37,269 bases of DNA from Chloroflexota bacterium. Its GTDB lineage: Bacteria > Chloroflexota > Anaerolineae > Promineifilales > Promineifilaceae. Location of the stretch: the NCBI GenBank assembly GCA_018004935.1, contig JAGNBF010000067.1, forward strand, positions 1-37,269, in the 5' to 3' direction. Below are positions 24,483-33,462 of this stretch, one piece after another. The notes under the pieces were generated by a model. It was given only the letters and a program-made list of their open reading frames with translations. It was not told where the DNA came from and ran no database searches. Positions within the stretch are counted from its first letter, which is position 1. Each line of letters starts with the position of its first letter. Both the position numbers and the translations under genes were made by a program.

Positions 24483-27400
24483 TGCATAACCTCATAAATA
24501 GAAGTTCCGCCATTACGATACACTTCCGTCAGATAACCATCTTGCACCATCTGATCAAACTTCAACAGGCCATTAATATCATAGTAAACATATTCCAACT
24601 GCCCCACATAAATATATTTGACATTGTATTTTTCGAGAATACGCTGAGCTTCATCGGTACTGGTGGTTGTGTATAGGGTCTGCACATCACCAATGCGGTT
24701 GGAGATGATAGTGCCAGGCAGAACAGCCCGCTGTTGCCGTTGATGCCAATCCCACCCCACCACCGAAGGCAACCCGGTGTACATGGCTACCCGCCCGGTC
24801 ACAGAGCGATATTCAACCGCTCCCCGCCCTTCGGCGACAACAGGCGAACCGGTGATATTCCGTTGCATCCATTGCAAGGCTTCATAATCGTAGCTAAGCA
24901 GAATGTTTTGACCATTGTCACCATAACTGGTGCTTTCTAGAAACACCATACCATCTAATGTTTTGGGAGCGGTTTGGGTCATGCGGACATTCCATTTAGC
25001 CGGGATAGCGGTGAGCGGATAAAGCGCGGCCGCGGCAACCAGCACCCCCAAAACAGCCAGCCACACCTTCTTGTGCCGCACGGTTGACCAGACCCAGGCC
25101 AAAGACACACCCCCCACCACACTCAGCATCAGCCACACCTGCATGTAAAACTTAAACACCGTATTCATGCGCCCCACATCCCCTTTTAAGACAAAAATCT
25201 CGACAAACAGGGTGAGGAACAGCGAAGCAGAGATGAGAATAAGGACCACCCGTCGCTCAATTTCTACCTGAGGCCGAATGCCCATTAATCCCGACAGGAG
25301 CACCAGAGGCAGAACCACCGGCGCAATCCAGTAATCACGGGCCAATAAAATAAGGATGACCAGGACAATGCCCACAGCCACTCCCACCAGAGGCCACATC
25401 ATGGGTTCTAGTTGCGCCATGCTCTCCAGGGTCCAGGTTTTGGCCCAGCGGCGAAACTCTACGGCCAGAAAGGTCAATGCCAGGAAAAGGAACAAGCCAT
25501 AAACGGTAAGGTAGTTAAATACATAACTATATGACCCTTTCCACAGTTCCAATGAGGTATAACCGGCCCCAAAATTGGCATCATAGGGGTAAAAAGCCAG
25601 GATAAACAGTCCCACAAAGGCGGCCAGTTGTAAACCGGTCTGGCCTATGGTTGTCAGGTCTACGCGGCCGCTGACACGTATTGCCCGGTAGAGAATGGCC
25701 AGACAGGCCAGCATAAGGAAGGTGGGCCAGTCCCAGGTATTGGTAGCCTTGAGCGCCCCAATCATAATGCCCCCTACCACCCAGAGAAGCCATAATTGCC
25801 AGCCTCGCTCTCGTGTGGGGAGATTGGCCGCCATCACCAGAGAGACAGCCCAGGCCAGGGCCAGCATTGTCAGGGGCATGTCTACCATATGGGCGTGCAA
25901 GTCGCCATACAGGAAGGTAAAGAAGGGGAATTCGGTAATGGGTTGGGCTTCACCTTCGTTGTAATTGAGGGCGCGACTGGAGAGCCAGAACCAATCACCC
26001 GGATAGATGGGAGCCGTTTTATCGGGCGAAAGTAAATCCAGGCCACCATCTACGGTTTTGACCAGGGCATCTATTGCTTTCACTCCCGTATCCACCTGGC
26101 TATCACTGGCTTTTTGCCAGGTGGAAACAATCATGCCCCCTTGTGCCAGATTACCCAAAAGAACACAAATAACCGCGGCCGCGATTCCTGCCCCCACCGC
26201 CTTCATCCGCAAATTAGAGGGTTGCCCACGGTTCACTGACGACAGTTCACCATTTACGGGTGACGGTTCACGCTCCTGTCGCATCTCCCATCTTGCCACC
26301 AAATCATACGCCAGACTAAACACAGCCATGCCGGTAAAACTAAACAACATGGGCAGAATCAAGTTATAGGCCACGGTCGGCACAATCGCCAGCAGTTTGG
26401 TCAGTGCCCCCACATACACAAAACCCCAGTAGTAATAGTTGATATACCCACCCGCCAGCCATGGATCATACGGCGGGAAGGTAGTACTCTTCATCACCGC
26501 TGTGAAGTAGGTCAAATCCATCGGCTTTTCCCCACCCCAAATCACATCCCAGACATCAGGATTGCCCAGGCGGATGAGGATGAAGAGCAGATAGAGCGTA
26601 AGGGCACACAGTTCCGCTACCCCCAAAAAGGCCACATTCTCCCGCACAAAGCGGAAAATAGCCTGCCGCCAACGCACCAGAATGGCCCCATTGGCTACCA
26701 GGAGCAAGAACAACCCCAAGAGCAGTGTCCCCCGCGTGTTCGGCAAGATGTTTAGACTGGCTAAAATCCAACCGAAGTAAGCAATGAGTAATAAAACCAG
26801 GATGCGGGAGAAGAGGTATCCCCGGCCAGGCAACCCCCGGAACAGCATCCAGGAGAGGGGAAAGTTCAACCAGCCCAACAAGACAATAGCCAGCCACCAG
26901 ACGGCCGCGGCCGCGGCCGGGTTCTGGGATAAAAAGCCATCCGGGTTAAACGTCGTGGCAAAAGTACCATTTTCTACCTGCACCTCCTGCTCCTCAGGAG
27001 TGAGCATGAGACCATTCGGGGCTTCCGTCGCCTGTCCCGGCGTCATAAACATCTGGTTACTCAGGTCCACCGCACCCAATACCTCACGCACCCGCTCCGG
27101 ACTATAGGCCTCTGTTTTGGCAAAAATCCACACTGGTGGGTGATCATACACACTAAACGCCTCTTCAGCGGCCAATTCGCCCGGTGGGGGCCACCCGATT
27201 TCTGGCGGTGCGCCCCAACCCAATTCACCGCCAACATCACTGATATACAGGGGGCCAATATGGATGTCGGCATGAAACTGATTAACCAGTTCAAACCCCA
27301 ATTCACCGCTAAACAAAGCTTCATAGTAGCGGGTGGCCTGTGGAAACATCAACGGAATACGGGGTAATGACCACGAGGCCCGCTGGCTACTCAGCACCAC

Positions 27401-29455
27401 ATAATCTGCCTGCTCTAGCCAGAGGTAATATTCACCCCGCTCCTGCGCCGCCGGATCAATCGTCACCATCTGTACCCCCTCGAAATATTGCGAGTAGGGG
27501 TCACGACCATCCATACGCACCGGCAACCCATCATCCCACGATTCACTGGTGATCACACTGCTGTGGGCTTCGATGGGGTTACCTGTTCCCGCATTGATGG
27601 TTAAGAAATATTCGGTAGCGGCCGCCAGATTGGTTTCAGGCAGGGGAACGGTGACAGCCTGCCGCTGATCGGTCAGGGTGACAGTATGTTCGGTGGTAAC
27701 AGTCTCTGTACCTACAGCCAAAGCCAGGGTCAACAAACCGGTGGTTGGTTCAGTGGGTACGGATTCGATGAGGGTTCCGTCCGGGGCAGTGAGCGTCGAG
27801 GGGGTCAGGCCATTGGTCAGATAATTAAAACGGATGCCGGTCACGGTTCCTTGTTCGGGCAAGGTAAAACGTAAGGCAACAGGAGCGCCATCCGGGGTGA
27901 AAAGGTACCCCCGCAGAGGTAAATTCAGCTCACGGGCTTCGCCATTGACCGTATAGAGCAGGGTGGCGGCGCTGGGAATGTTATCGTACATCCAGGCTGA
28001 GGCGGCGACACGGGTCACAGGTTGGCGGTAAATGTTGACAAAGGCGTTGGCCCACAACAATGTGGGGACAATGATAAGAAGTACCAAACCACCGGCCAGA
28101 ATTTGTTTCCGCGGCCGCGATGCTTCACTCTTCTTTGCCCAATCCCATATCAACACCAAAAGCCATCCGGCTAACAGGAGCAAAAACGGGTACAGCGGAA
28201 GCATATAACGAATAGATTTGACCCAGCGGGTAGCGGCAAAAAAGAAATAGCCACTAATCCAGGCCACGGGTAAAGCATGAACCAACCAATCAGGATGGGC
28301 ACGAATGATGCGCCATAGGGCATAAAAAAAGGCGATCCAGGCGAGTAACCCGGCGGGTAGCCCCATCCCCCACAACACCATATTCGTCCAGGGGAAGGTA
28401 AGGGGCGCTCGATCTGTCCATTGGGTAGCGGGTGGAGCCGAGGCTTCAGGGCTTTGTTGGGCCTGGATTTGTTCCATGTTGCCCACCCATTGCGGGTTCA
28501 ATCCGACAATAGACCCCAGAATGAGCTTCAATGCCCCTGGCTCCTGCCCGGTTTCGGTGAGGGTTTGTTGGCGGATGATTTCACGATCGGCAAAGGCGTA
28601 AGGTTGGGCCAGACGAAAGGTGATGATAGAGATCGCGGCCGCAAGGCCAATGCCTAAAATCGCTCGTTGTCCATCTATACTGCCCAAGGGGGTCATCAGA
28701 TAACCCCACCCTTTGGCTCCGCCCTGTTGTTCAGCCTGACGCACCAGCCAAATCGCGGCCGCGACTACCACCATCCCGGCCAAAGGGGCCACATTAATGC
28801 GCGAGGCCACAGTCAGACCCAAACCCAGGCCGAAAAGCGCGTACCAGCGGGTTTCCCCTTTTTCGCTAACCCGGACGGCGGCATACATGGAGAGGGTAGT
28901 CAGGGCGGCGGCCCAGTTGTCCATGGTGAAAAAGTGAGATTGTTGGATAGGCAGGGTCGCGGCCGCGAGCAATAGCGCCCCGATTAACCCGGCCCGCCAA
29001 TCATACAAGCGGCGGCCAATGAGAAACGTAAACAGGATGGAAACCAAATCTACCAAAGCCGAAAGCACCCGCCCCACCAGATGAATACCATCATAAGAGA
29101 TATAAAAATGCTCACAGGTAATCCGCTGACACACCTGATCCACCCATTCAGCTACCACCCGTGTCACCGTCATGGGGAAATTGCCGTAAACGTAAAACCC
29201 CTTGTCTTTGTTATAAGGGTTTAGGGTGGAAGTCGAAGTCCGCAAATATTCCAGCGGCCCCCCTACACTCTGCAACTCAGAAGCTACAATGGTCAGGAAC
29301 CGTTCATCGGGGTGCAGATGATTACTACCATCCCAATCCAAACCGGTAAATCGAAAATACGCCCCCAGGAGCATAATCAGCACCAGAGGAATAATGGCCA
29401 GGGTTTCCCAATTACGTGGTGAAGGGGATGGAGTCGTCGGTTTTATTTCTTCCAT
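24479..29455 (-). CDS. Glycosyltransferase-DUF2298 fusion protein
   Basis: The 1658-residue protein has an N-terminal GT39-like membrane domain (about 20-500) with HLHPDERFLTIVASELQ as the catalytic acidic loop, a middle soluble region (about 500-840) rich in beta strands, and a C-terminal DUF2298 domain (about 855-1658) with EKPMDLTYFTAVMKST, FPPYDPW, INYYYWGFVY and FKFYMQVWLMLS. The C-terminal half matches the separate 877-residue protein downstream, so the pair arose by duplication plus fusion. ATG 29455 is chosen; a TTG 60 bases upstream is less likely. A period-7 DNA array lies within the gene at 26230-26278. Nine GCGGCCGC sites. It probably acts in lipid-linked sugar transfer at the membrane. 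Confidence 0.85.
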   Translation of the reverse strand: MEEIKPTTPSPSPRNWETLAIIPLVLIMLLGAYFRFTGLDWDGSNHLHPDERFLTIVASELQSVGGPLEYLRTSTSTLNPYNKDKGFYVYGNFPMTVTRVVAEWVDQVCQRITCEHFYISYDGIHLVGRVLSALVDLVSILFTFLIGRRLYDWRAGLIGALLLAAATLPIQQSHFFTMDNWAAALTTLSMYAAVRVSEKGETRWYALFGLGLGLTVASRINVAPLAGMVVVAAAIWLVRQAEQQGGAKGWGYLMTPLGSIDGQRAILGIGLAAAISIITFRLAQPYAFADREIIRQQTLTETGQEPGALKLILGSIVGLNPQWVGNMEQIQAQQSPEASAPPATQWTDRAPLTFPWTNMVLWGMGLPAGLLAWIAFFYALWRIIRAHPDWLVHALPVAWISGYFFFAATRWVKSIRYMLPLYPFLLLLAGWLLVLIWDWAKKSEASRPRKQILAGGLVLLIIVPTLLWANAFVNIYRQPVTRVAASAWMYDNIPSAATLLYTVNGEARELNLPLRGYLFTPDGAPVALRFTLPEQGTVTGIRFNYLTNGLTPSTLTAPDGTLIESVPTEPTTGLLTLALAVGTETVTTEHTVTLTDQRQAVTVPLPETNLAAATEYFLTINAGTGNPIEAHSSVITSESWDDGLPVRMDGRDPYSQYFEGVQMVTIDPAAQERGEYYLWLEQADYVVLSSQRASWSLPRIPLMFPQATRYYEALFSGELGFELVNQFHADIHIGPLYISDVGGELGWGAPPEIGWPPPGELAAEEAFSVYDHPPVWIFAKTEAYSPERVREVLGAVDLSNQMFMTPGQATEAPNGLMLTPEEQEVQVENGTFATTFNPDGFLSQNPAAAAAVWWLAIVLLGWLNFPLSWMLFRGLPGRGYLFSRILVLLLIAYFGWILASLNILPNTRGTLLLGLFLLLVANGAILVRWRQAIFRFVRENVAFLGVAELCALTLYLLFILIRLGNPDVWDVIWGGEKPMDLTYFTAVMKSTTFPPYDPWLAGGYINYYYWGFVYVGALTKLLAIVPTVAYNLILPMLFSFTGMAVFSLAYDLVARWEMRQEREPSPVNGELSSVNRGQPSNLRMKAVGAGIAAAVICVLLGNLAQGGMIVSTWQKASDSQVDTGVKAIDALVKTVDGGLDLLSPDKTAPIYPGDWFWLSSRALNYNEGEAQPITEFPFFTFLYGDLHAHMVDMPLTMLALAWAVSLVMAANLPTRERGWQLWLLWVVGGIMIGALKATNTWDWPTFLMLACLAILYRAIRVSGRVDLTTIGQTGLQLAAFVGLFILAFYPYDANFGAGYTSLELWKGSYSYVFNYLTVYGLFLFLALTFLAVEFRRWAKTWTLESMAQLEPMMWPLVGVAVGIVLVILILLARDYWIAPVVLPLVLLSGLMGIRPQVEIERRVVLILISASLFLTLFVEIFVLKGDVGRMNTVFKFYMQVWLMLSVVGGVSLAWVWSTVRHKKVWLAVLGVLVAAAALYPLTAIPAKWNVRMTQTAPKTLDGMVFLESTSYGDNGQNILLSYDYEALQWMQRNITGSPVVAEGRGAVEYRSVTGRVAMYTGLPSVVGWDWHQRQQRAVLPGTIISNRIGDVQTLYTTTSTDEAQRILEKYNVKYIYVGQLEYVYYDINGLLKFDQMVQDGYLTEVYRNGGTSIYEVMQ
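26230..26278. repeat. Heptanucleotide array inside the fusion gene
   Basis: Seven-base units (CGGTTCA, CTGACGA, CAGTTCA, CCATTTA, CGGGTGA, CGGTTCA, CGCTCCT) run within the DUF2298 part, encoding REPSPVNGELSSVNRGQP in a hydrophilic loop. The total is a multiple of three and leaves the frame intact. The units match the intergenic arrays around murJ. Confidence 0.75.
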
Positions 29456-29633
29456 AAGAATGATGTTCTGTGATTTCAGGATGTAGGCACTACCGTTTTT
29501 ACCAGGAAATGGCAACAGGAACAGCCAATTGCCTCTTACGTTTTACACCTTAGATCTTACAAAGGCGTACCGTTCAGATTAGACAGGGCTTAAAAACAGT
29601 GAATACCAGGCCATTTCAGGGGTGCTCTGACCG

Positions 29634-29732
29634 CATCTTCTCAAAAAGGTGTGGTGACGTTAGTTAAGCCTGTCGCAACCAACCGCCTTCGACAAGCTCA
29701 GGCTATGCTTCCCCCGAAATATTGAGAAGATG
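29634..29732. mobile_element. Small inverted-repeat element with CTTCGACAAGCTCAGG core
   Basis: The element begins CATCTTCTCAA and ends TTGAGAAGATG, perfect 11-bp inverted ends 99 bp apart. Inside is AACCAACCGCCTTCGACAAG then CTCAGG. Part of it is present reversed at about 9405-9470. It is non-coding. CTTCGACAAGCTCAGG-type repeats are familiar from many environmental genomes. Confidence 0.6.
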
Positions 29733-29861
29733 TCACTCACCGGTTATAAGGATCTGCCAGATCGCCCCCATTTCATGGTTATCCGCAAAAATAGCCTAAT
29801 GGTTGTTTCCGGGGCAAACAAAGGGGGGATTTTAACTGAGTCGTCCCCTTTTCCAAAACGG

Positions 29862-29935
29862 TAGCCATTCTCGATTTGGTTCGCTCCTAGGGTTCACCGT
29901 TTTTTGTTTTCATGAGAGGGTGAACAGCCTGATTG
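29862..29935 (-). repeat. Dispersed repeat G, reverse copy
   Basis: This is the reverse complement of 21768-21842 with scattered differences. No gene signal occurs in the surrounding 29456-30375 gap, which also holds the elements listed separately here. Confidence 0.65.
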
Positions 29936-29968
29936 TAGTTTAAAAAATTAATCAGGTAATGGAATCCC

Positions 29969-30300
29969 CCCCACCCCTAACCCCACCCCCAGGGGCGGGG
30001 AACTATTTTCGGCGCGGTTTGGCGAGCGGACGCTCGCCAAACCGCGCCGTTGGGTTTCCCCCCTTCCCTCTGGGATCGAAGGGGGATGGGTCTTCAGTCC
30101 AAACCTACCAATCTGTTGCCGCTAACAAAATGTCACTGGTTCTTTCGGAATTCGTGGGGTGCGGCTACATGTAGGGGCTGGCCTTGTGCCTGCCCCGCCG
30201 AGGGCAACCACAAGGGTTGCCCCTACAGATGGTGTCAACCCCCTGAAATCCCAAAGACCCATGTCACTTTATGACCGTGGTAAGTATATATCGTTACAAA
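29969..30300 (+). repeat. Family-A hairpin repeat (copy 5) interrupted by a small element
   Basis: CCCCGCCCC/GGGGCGGGG makes a first hairpin, and GGCGCGGTTTGGCGAGCG (30011-30028) pairs perfectly with 30031-30048. The tail (GATGGGTCTTCA..., from about 30087) is broken after AAAATGTCACT at 30137 and resumes at 30261 with ATGTCACTTTATGACCGTGG. The intact form is at 33166-33243. Confidence 0.8.
30138..30260. mobile_element. MITE-like element M1, copy 1, with 8-bp target duplication
   Basis: The 123-bp insert is flanked by ATGTCACT (30130-30137 and 30261-30268). Its ends, GGTTCTTTCGGAATTCG and the reverse complement of GAAATCCCAAAGACCC, form imperfect terminal inverted repeats. The core has CTGGCCTTGTGCCTGCC and GGCAACCACAAGGGTTGCC. 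The homologous site at 33215-33222 lacks the insert and has one ATGTCACT. It is non-coding. Confidence 0.85.
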
Positions 30301-30303
30301 CGG

Positions 30304-30342
30304 CCAATAGAAGGGCAGGCACAAGGCCTGCCCTTCTATTGG
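30304..30342. terminator. Perfect 17-bp hairpin downstream of the haem-protein gene
   Basis: CCAATAGAAGGGCAGGC pairs perfectly with GCCTGCCCTTCTATTGG around the loop ACAAG. It lies 34 bases beyond the stop codon of the minus-strand gene. No T run follows, so it may be a dispersed hairpin or an RNA 3'-end stabiliser rather than a classical terminator. The stem uses the GGGCAGGCACAAG words of the M1 core. Confidence 0.5.
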
Positions 30343-30375
30343 GTATCAACTACCTGAGCGCCCACAGGGCGGGGA

Positions 30376-32610
30376 TTACTTCTGCACAACAGGGACAAAA
30401 TTCCGATTGGGGGGATCGGTGTTGAGGAGCCAGTATTGGAGCAAGGTGAGGAGGGCCTGTGGGGGATTGGTAGGAATGGTGTCCCCAGCCTGATCGTACT
30501 GATTAAGGCCATGACAGGCGGCGCAAACACGAATTTCCCCAGGCTGGAATGTTACCCAATATCGTTCACGCACGACCCCTTCCCCACTGGCATCGGTTAG
30601 TTGCCAGGTCATGGCCCGTTGCGCGGGCACAAACGCGGCCATTGAACCATCCGGGGCGATGATCACGCTACCAGCAGGGCCGTTGTGGGGGGGATTATTG
30701 ACGGCCGGATCATGTAAGGGCTGGGCGAGAACGCGCCGCCCCGGGAGTGGATCATTGCTACAACAGCCGCGCCACCCTCGTAACTGATCTGCCTGGAACA
30801 GTTGCAGGAAATTGATGTCGTAAATGGTTCCCGGTTGGCCAATGGTTTGCACGCCACCCGGCACGTGCAGGTTAAATGGCTGTTGCAGGTCAAAATCGTC
30901 GCGGACGGTAACGTTGCGGCTGACGATGAGGGCCAGGTCGTTGGCGGCCAGGTAAAGTTGCATATCGGACACGGCGACACCGGCCTGGTTGAAGATTTGT
31001 TGTTCTGGGGCGGGAATGGCCGGGGAGATGGGGGTGGGAGGGGTCCGCGGCCGCACTTCAACCGGATTCAACTCCCACAATGGGCCATTGTAGGTGGTCC
31101 ACACATCAGGACTCCAATAGGTGATACTTTCTATAATACCGGTGGTTAACGGTTGGGCCGCTACCCAATACCCCCCTGACTGGGTTAGCGTCTTCAGGCG
31201 AAACTCATAATCAGAATCATGGGGGGCATTGCCATCTTCTTCGCCAACATAGGGAGAATGAACGGCAATGAGTGTGCCATCACTGAGGGGAACCGGCTCA
31301 CGATAACGCCCGGAATGGTTGGCGGTGCTGGTTGTACTGTAGGTGTCTCGATGGGTCACATAAGTCACCGTGATGTGATCCGCATCCATACCGGGTGGGG
31401 CTTGCAGGCTGACAATCTGCCCAGAAGCATGTGTCCCAAACTCTGGCGCGTCTATACCCAGGTAGGTTCCCGGCTGGGCGGGGTTTTCCTTGATCTGGAA
31501 CATATTGAAGATGCTATTGGGGTTGTAGCGACTGATCTGGCCGTAATATTCAAAGACATTGGGATCATCGTTGATAGCCGAGGGGATATAACCATGTAAT
31601 TCATGCCGCCCCAGATGGTTGAGGACTTCACCATCGGTTCCATCTTCACGAATGGCCCAGGGGAAAAAATGGTTGAAGTTATGTCCGTTTAAATTGGTTC
31701 CGGCGAGGAGATCAGTGCGGCAAGAGCGGGGTTCGGGGAAAACCTCTGTGCGGTCATTGAGAATGGTAGCACTGGCCGATTCGTTGCTGTAATTAAAGGT
31801 GCCGTAGGTAGAGCCACCATAACAATCTTGACCGGGGCCAGCATCAGCATCGGCCTGTTGATCCCGTTGCAGGTGATCCCATTGAGTAAAGATGACACGC
31901 CCATAGCTGTCAATTGTTGGGGTGAAATTGCCCGATGGGGCATGATTGAGCAGTTTCAGGTCGCCAGTTTGCGGATTCAGGCTCCATAAACCGCTGACGG
32001 TAGGAGCCAATTCATACTCATCCAATTGGGGGTAAAGATGGGATTCGCCGGTACGGGAACGATCACTGGTGAAGATGATGCGCCCGTCACTGCCATAAAG
32101 GGGGCTGATGTTGTTTACATTGGCAGGTTGGTTGGGCAGTTTAGTGATGACAGGTGTTTCGTTTTGCCCCAAGCCGGTGATTTCGTAGAGTTGCCAGTAG
32201 TAGGTATTGACCTGGTATTGTTGCGTAGGAGCACCTACCACCATACTGAAGATGGCTTTGGTGCCATTCCAATGGACAGAAGGATCCCGCACGGCAATGG
32301 CGTTGGCTCCCTGAAAACCTTCCATGCCGTATCCCGCGGCCGCGGTCAGATTCTTCAATGTACCATCGGGGAACCGTATCCACAGATCCCCACCACGGGC
32401 CACCTCATTCATCCCGGCCTTGTGGTTGCCGAAGGTGGAGCCGATGGTGGTGAAATCGGCTACCACAGGAACCTGGGTCACAAAGAGGATGGGGTATTGC
32501 AGGGTGGGGGTGGTGGGAGTAAAAGCGGGTTGGGCGTACAGGCGACCGAGCGCGGCCGCGAGTATGCCAATCATGACCATGCCCATCATAAATTGCCATT
32601 TACGAACCAT
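30376..32610 (-). CDS. Exported beta-propeller protein with C-terminal CXXCH haem site, HzsA-like
   Basis: The 744-residue protein starts with a signal peptide (MVRKWQF...ILAAALGRLYAQ). The ATG at 32610 is fixed by AAGGAG five bases upstream. The N-terminal half has PD40/TolB-like propeller blades (GRIIFTSDRSRTGESHLYP, SYGRVIFTQWDHLQRD). Near the end MTWQLTDASGEGVVRERY then VTFQPGEIRVCAACHGLN gives one c-type haem motif (CAACH, about 696-700). The arrangement resembles proteins annotated as related to the hydrazine synthase alpha subunit (propeller, middle domain, cytochrome). It should not be read as evidence for anammox, as such relatives are widespread. It stands alone. Three GCGGCCGC sites. 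Confidence 0.7.
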   Translation of the reverse strand: MVRKWQFMMGMVMIGILAAALGRLYAQPAFTPTTPTLQYPILFVTQVPVVADFTTIGSTFGNHKAGMNEVARGGDLWIRFPDGTLKNLTAAAGYGMEGFQGANAIAVRDPSVHWNGTKAIFSMVVGAPTQQYQVNTYYWQLYEITGLGQNETPVITKLPNQPANVNNISPLYGSDGRIIFTSDRSRTGESHLYPQLDEYELAPTVSGLWSLNPQTGDLKLLNHAPSGNFTPTIDSYGRVIFTQWDHLQRDQQADADAGPGQDCYGGSTYGTFNYSNESASATILNDRTEVFPEPRSCRTDLLAGTNLNGHNFNHFFPWAIREDGTDGEVLNHLGRHELHGYIPSAINDDPNVFEYYGQISRYNPNSIFNMFQIKENPAQPGTYLGIDAPEFGTHASGQIVSLQAPPGMDADHITVTYVTHRDTYSTTSTANHSGRYREPVPLSDGTLIAVHSPYVGEEDGNAPHDSDYEFRLKTLTQSGGYWVAAQPLTTGIIESITYWSPDVWTTYNGPLWELNPVEVRPRTPPTPISPAIPAPEQQIFNQAGVAVSDMQLYLAANDLALIVSRNVTVRDDFDLQQPFNLHVPGGVQTIGQPGTIYDINFLQLFQADQLRGWRGCCSNDPLPGRRVLAQPLHDPAVNNPPHNGPAGSVIIAPDGSMAAFVPAQRAMTWQLTDASGEGVVRERYWVTFQPGEIRVCAACHGLNQYDQAGDTIPTNPPQALLTLLQYWLLNTDPPNRNFVPVVQK

Positions 32611-32640
32611 AAAAACTCCTTTGAAATATATCATTACCAG

Positions 32641-32960
32641 GGTAACCGTTCAGCCCAGAGACGATTTTGTGCCATTTTGAATGACATCAACAGATTTTGA
32701 AAGGAACGAAAGTAAGCGTTCAGTTACCCCGCCCGGCGGTCAAACCGCCGGGCTAAAACCCCAGGCCAGCGGCCTTTGTAACCATAGCCCGGTTGTTTAC
32801 GACCGGGCAAAGAACCAATATTTACACTTACCAAAACAGTACGGTTTCATCGTCCGAAAAACGTCCGGTGAGAGGCCAGCTTATTATTTTTCCAGGGTAT
32901 CTATACTGTCAAAGGGCATAATCTGACATTTTTTCGCCCTGTCGCCGTCTCACTTTATCG
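32641..32960. repeat. Mosaic of dispersed repeats upstream of the haem-protein gene
   Basis: 32641-32702 (GTAACCGTTCAG...GATTTTGAAA) matches 36365-36423. 32712-32724 is GTAAGCGTTCAGT, the other end type of that element. 32733-32754 holds the perfect hairpin CCCGGCGGT-CAA-ACCGCCGGG. About 32763-32810 is the GCGGCCTTTGTAACCATAGC repeat. About 32895-32960 is repeat R (TTTTTTCGCCCTGTCGCC). No gene. Confidence 0.65.
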
Positions 32961-32988
32961 TCGTGTTGGGTTTATCCAAGGCCACCCC

Positions 32989-33245
32989 CACCCCTAACCC
33001 CGCCCCCAGGGGCGGGGAACTATTTTCGGCGCGGTTTGGCGAGCGTCCGCTCGCCAAACCGCGCCGTTAGGTTTCCCTCCTTCCCTCTTGTTCATTAAAT
33101 TTTTAATTGGGTAACGCATTCATTGACCCCATCCCCCTTGCCGATTCCCGTGGGAAGGGGAAGGGGGATGGGTCTTCAGTCCAAACCTACCAATCTGTTG
33201 CCGCTAACAAAATGTCACTTTATGACCGTGGTAAGTATATACAGG
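32989..33245 (+). repeat. Family-A hairpin repeat, copy 6 (uninterrupted tail)
   Basis: The GC-rich hairpin CCCCGCCCC/GGGGCGGGG, the 18-bp perfect stem GGCGCGGTTTGGCGAGCG (33028-33045) with 33048-33065, then the tail GATGGGTCTTCAGTCC... ending ATGTCACTTTATGACCGTGG at 33215-33234. This tail is the empty-site reference for the insertion at 30138. Confidence 0.8.
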
Positions 33246-33275
33246 TGGGTATGGCATTACCTGAGTTTATGATGT

Positions 33276-33462
33276 TGCCGGAGCTTGTCGAAGACAACAC
33301 GAGGCTTCGACAGGCTAAGCCCTGGAGGACGTGTATAGTTACCTTTCCAGGTATAATTCTGTGCCTGTCGCTACCAACAAACTGTGTCTAACAGTTGCCC
33401 CATTTATCCATAACTTCTTCGCCCATCAGCAATCGTACATCATCGAGTCCCTTTCTTAATCT
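33276..33462. other. Gap before the PLP-enzyme gene
   Basis: It contains a degenerate GAGCTTGTCGAAG/CTTCGACAGGCTAAGC inverted pair (about 33281-33322). No ribosome binding site is seen before the ATG at 33463, and no convincing promoter was found. Confidence 0.45.

Noticed and set aside
30376-32610. Evidence of anammox metabolism from the HzsA-like protein
   Set aside because: The resemblance is to domain layout and a short C-terminal stretch; no other hydrazine-metabolism gene is present and such relatives are widespread.
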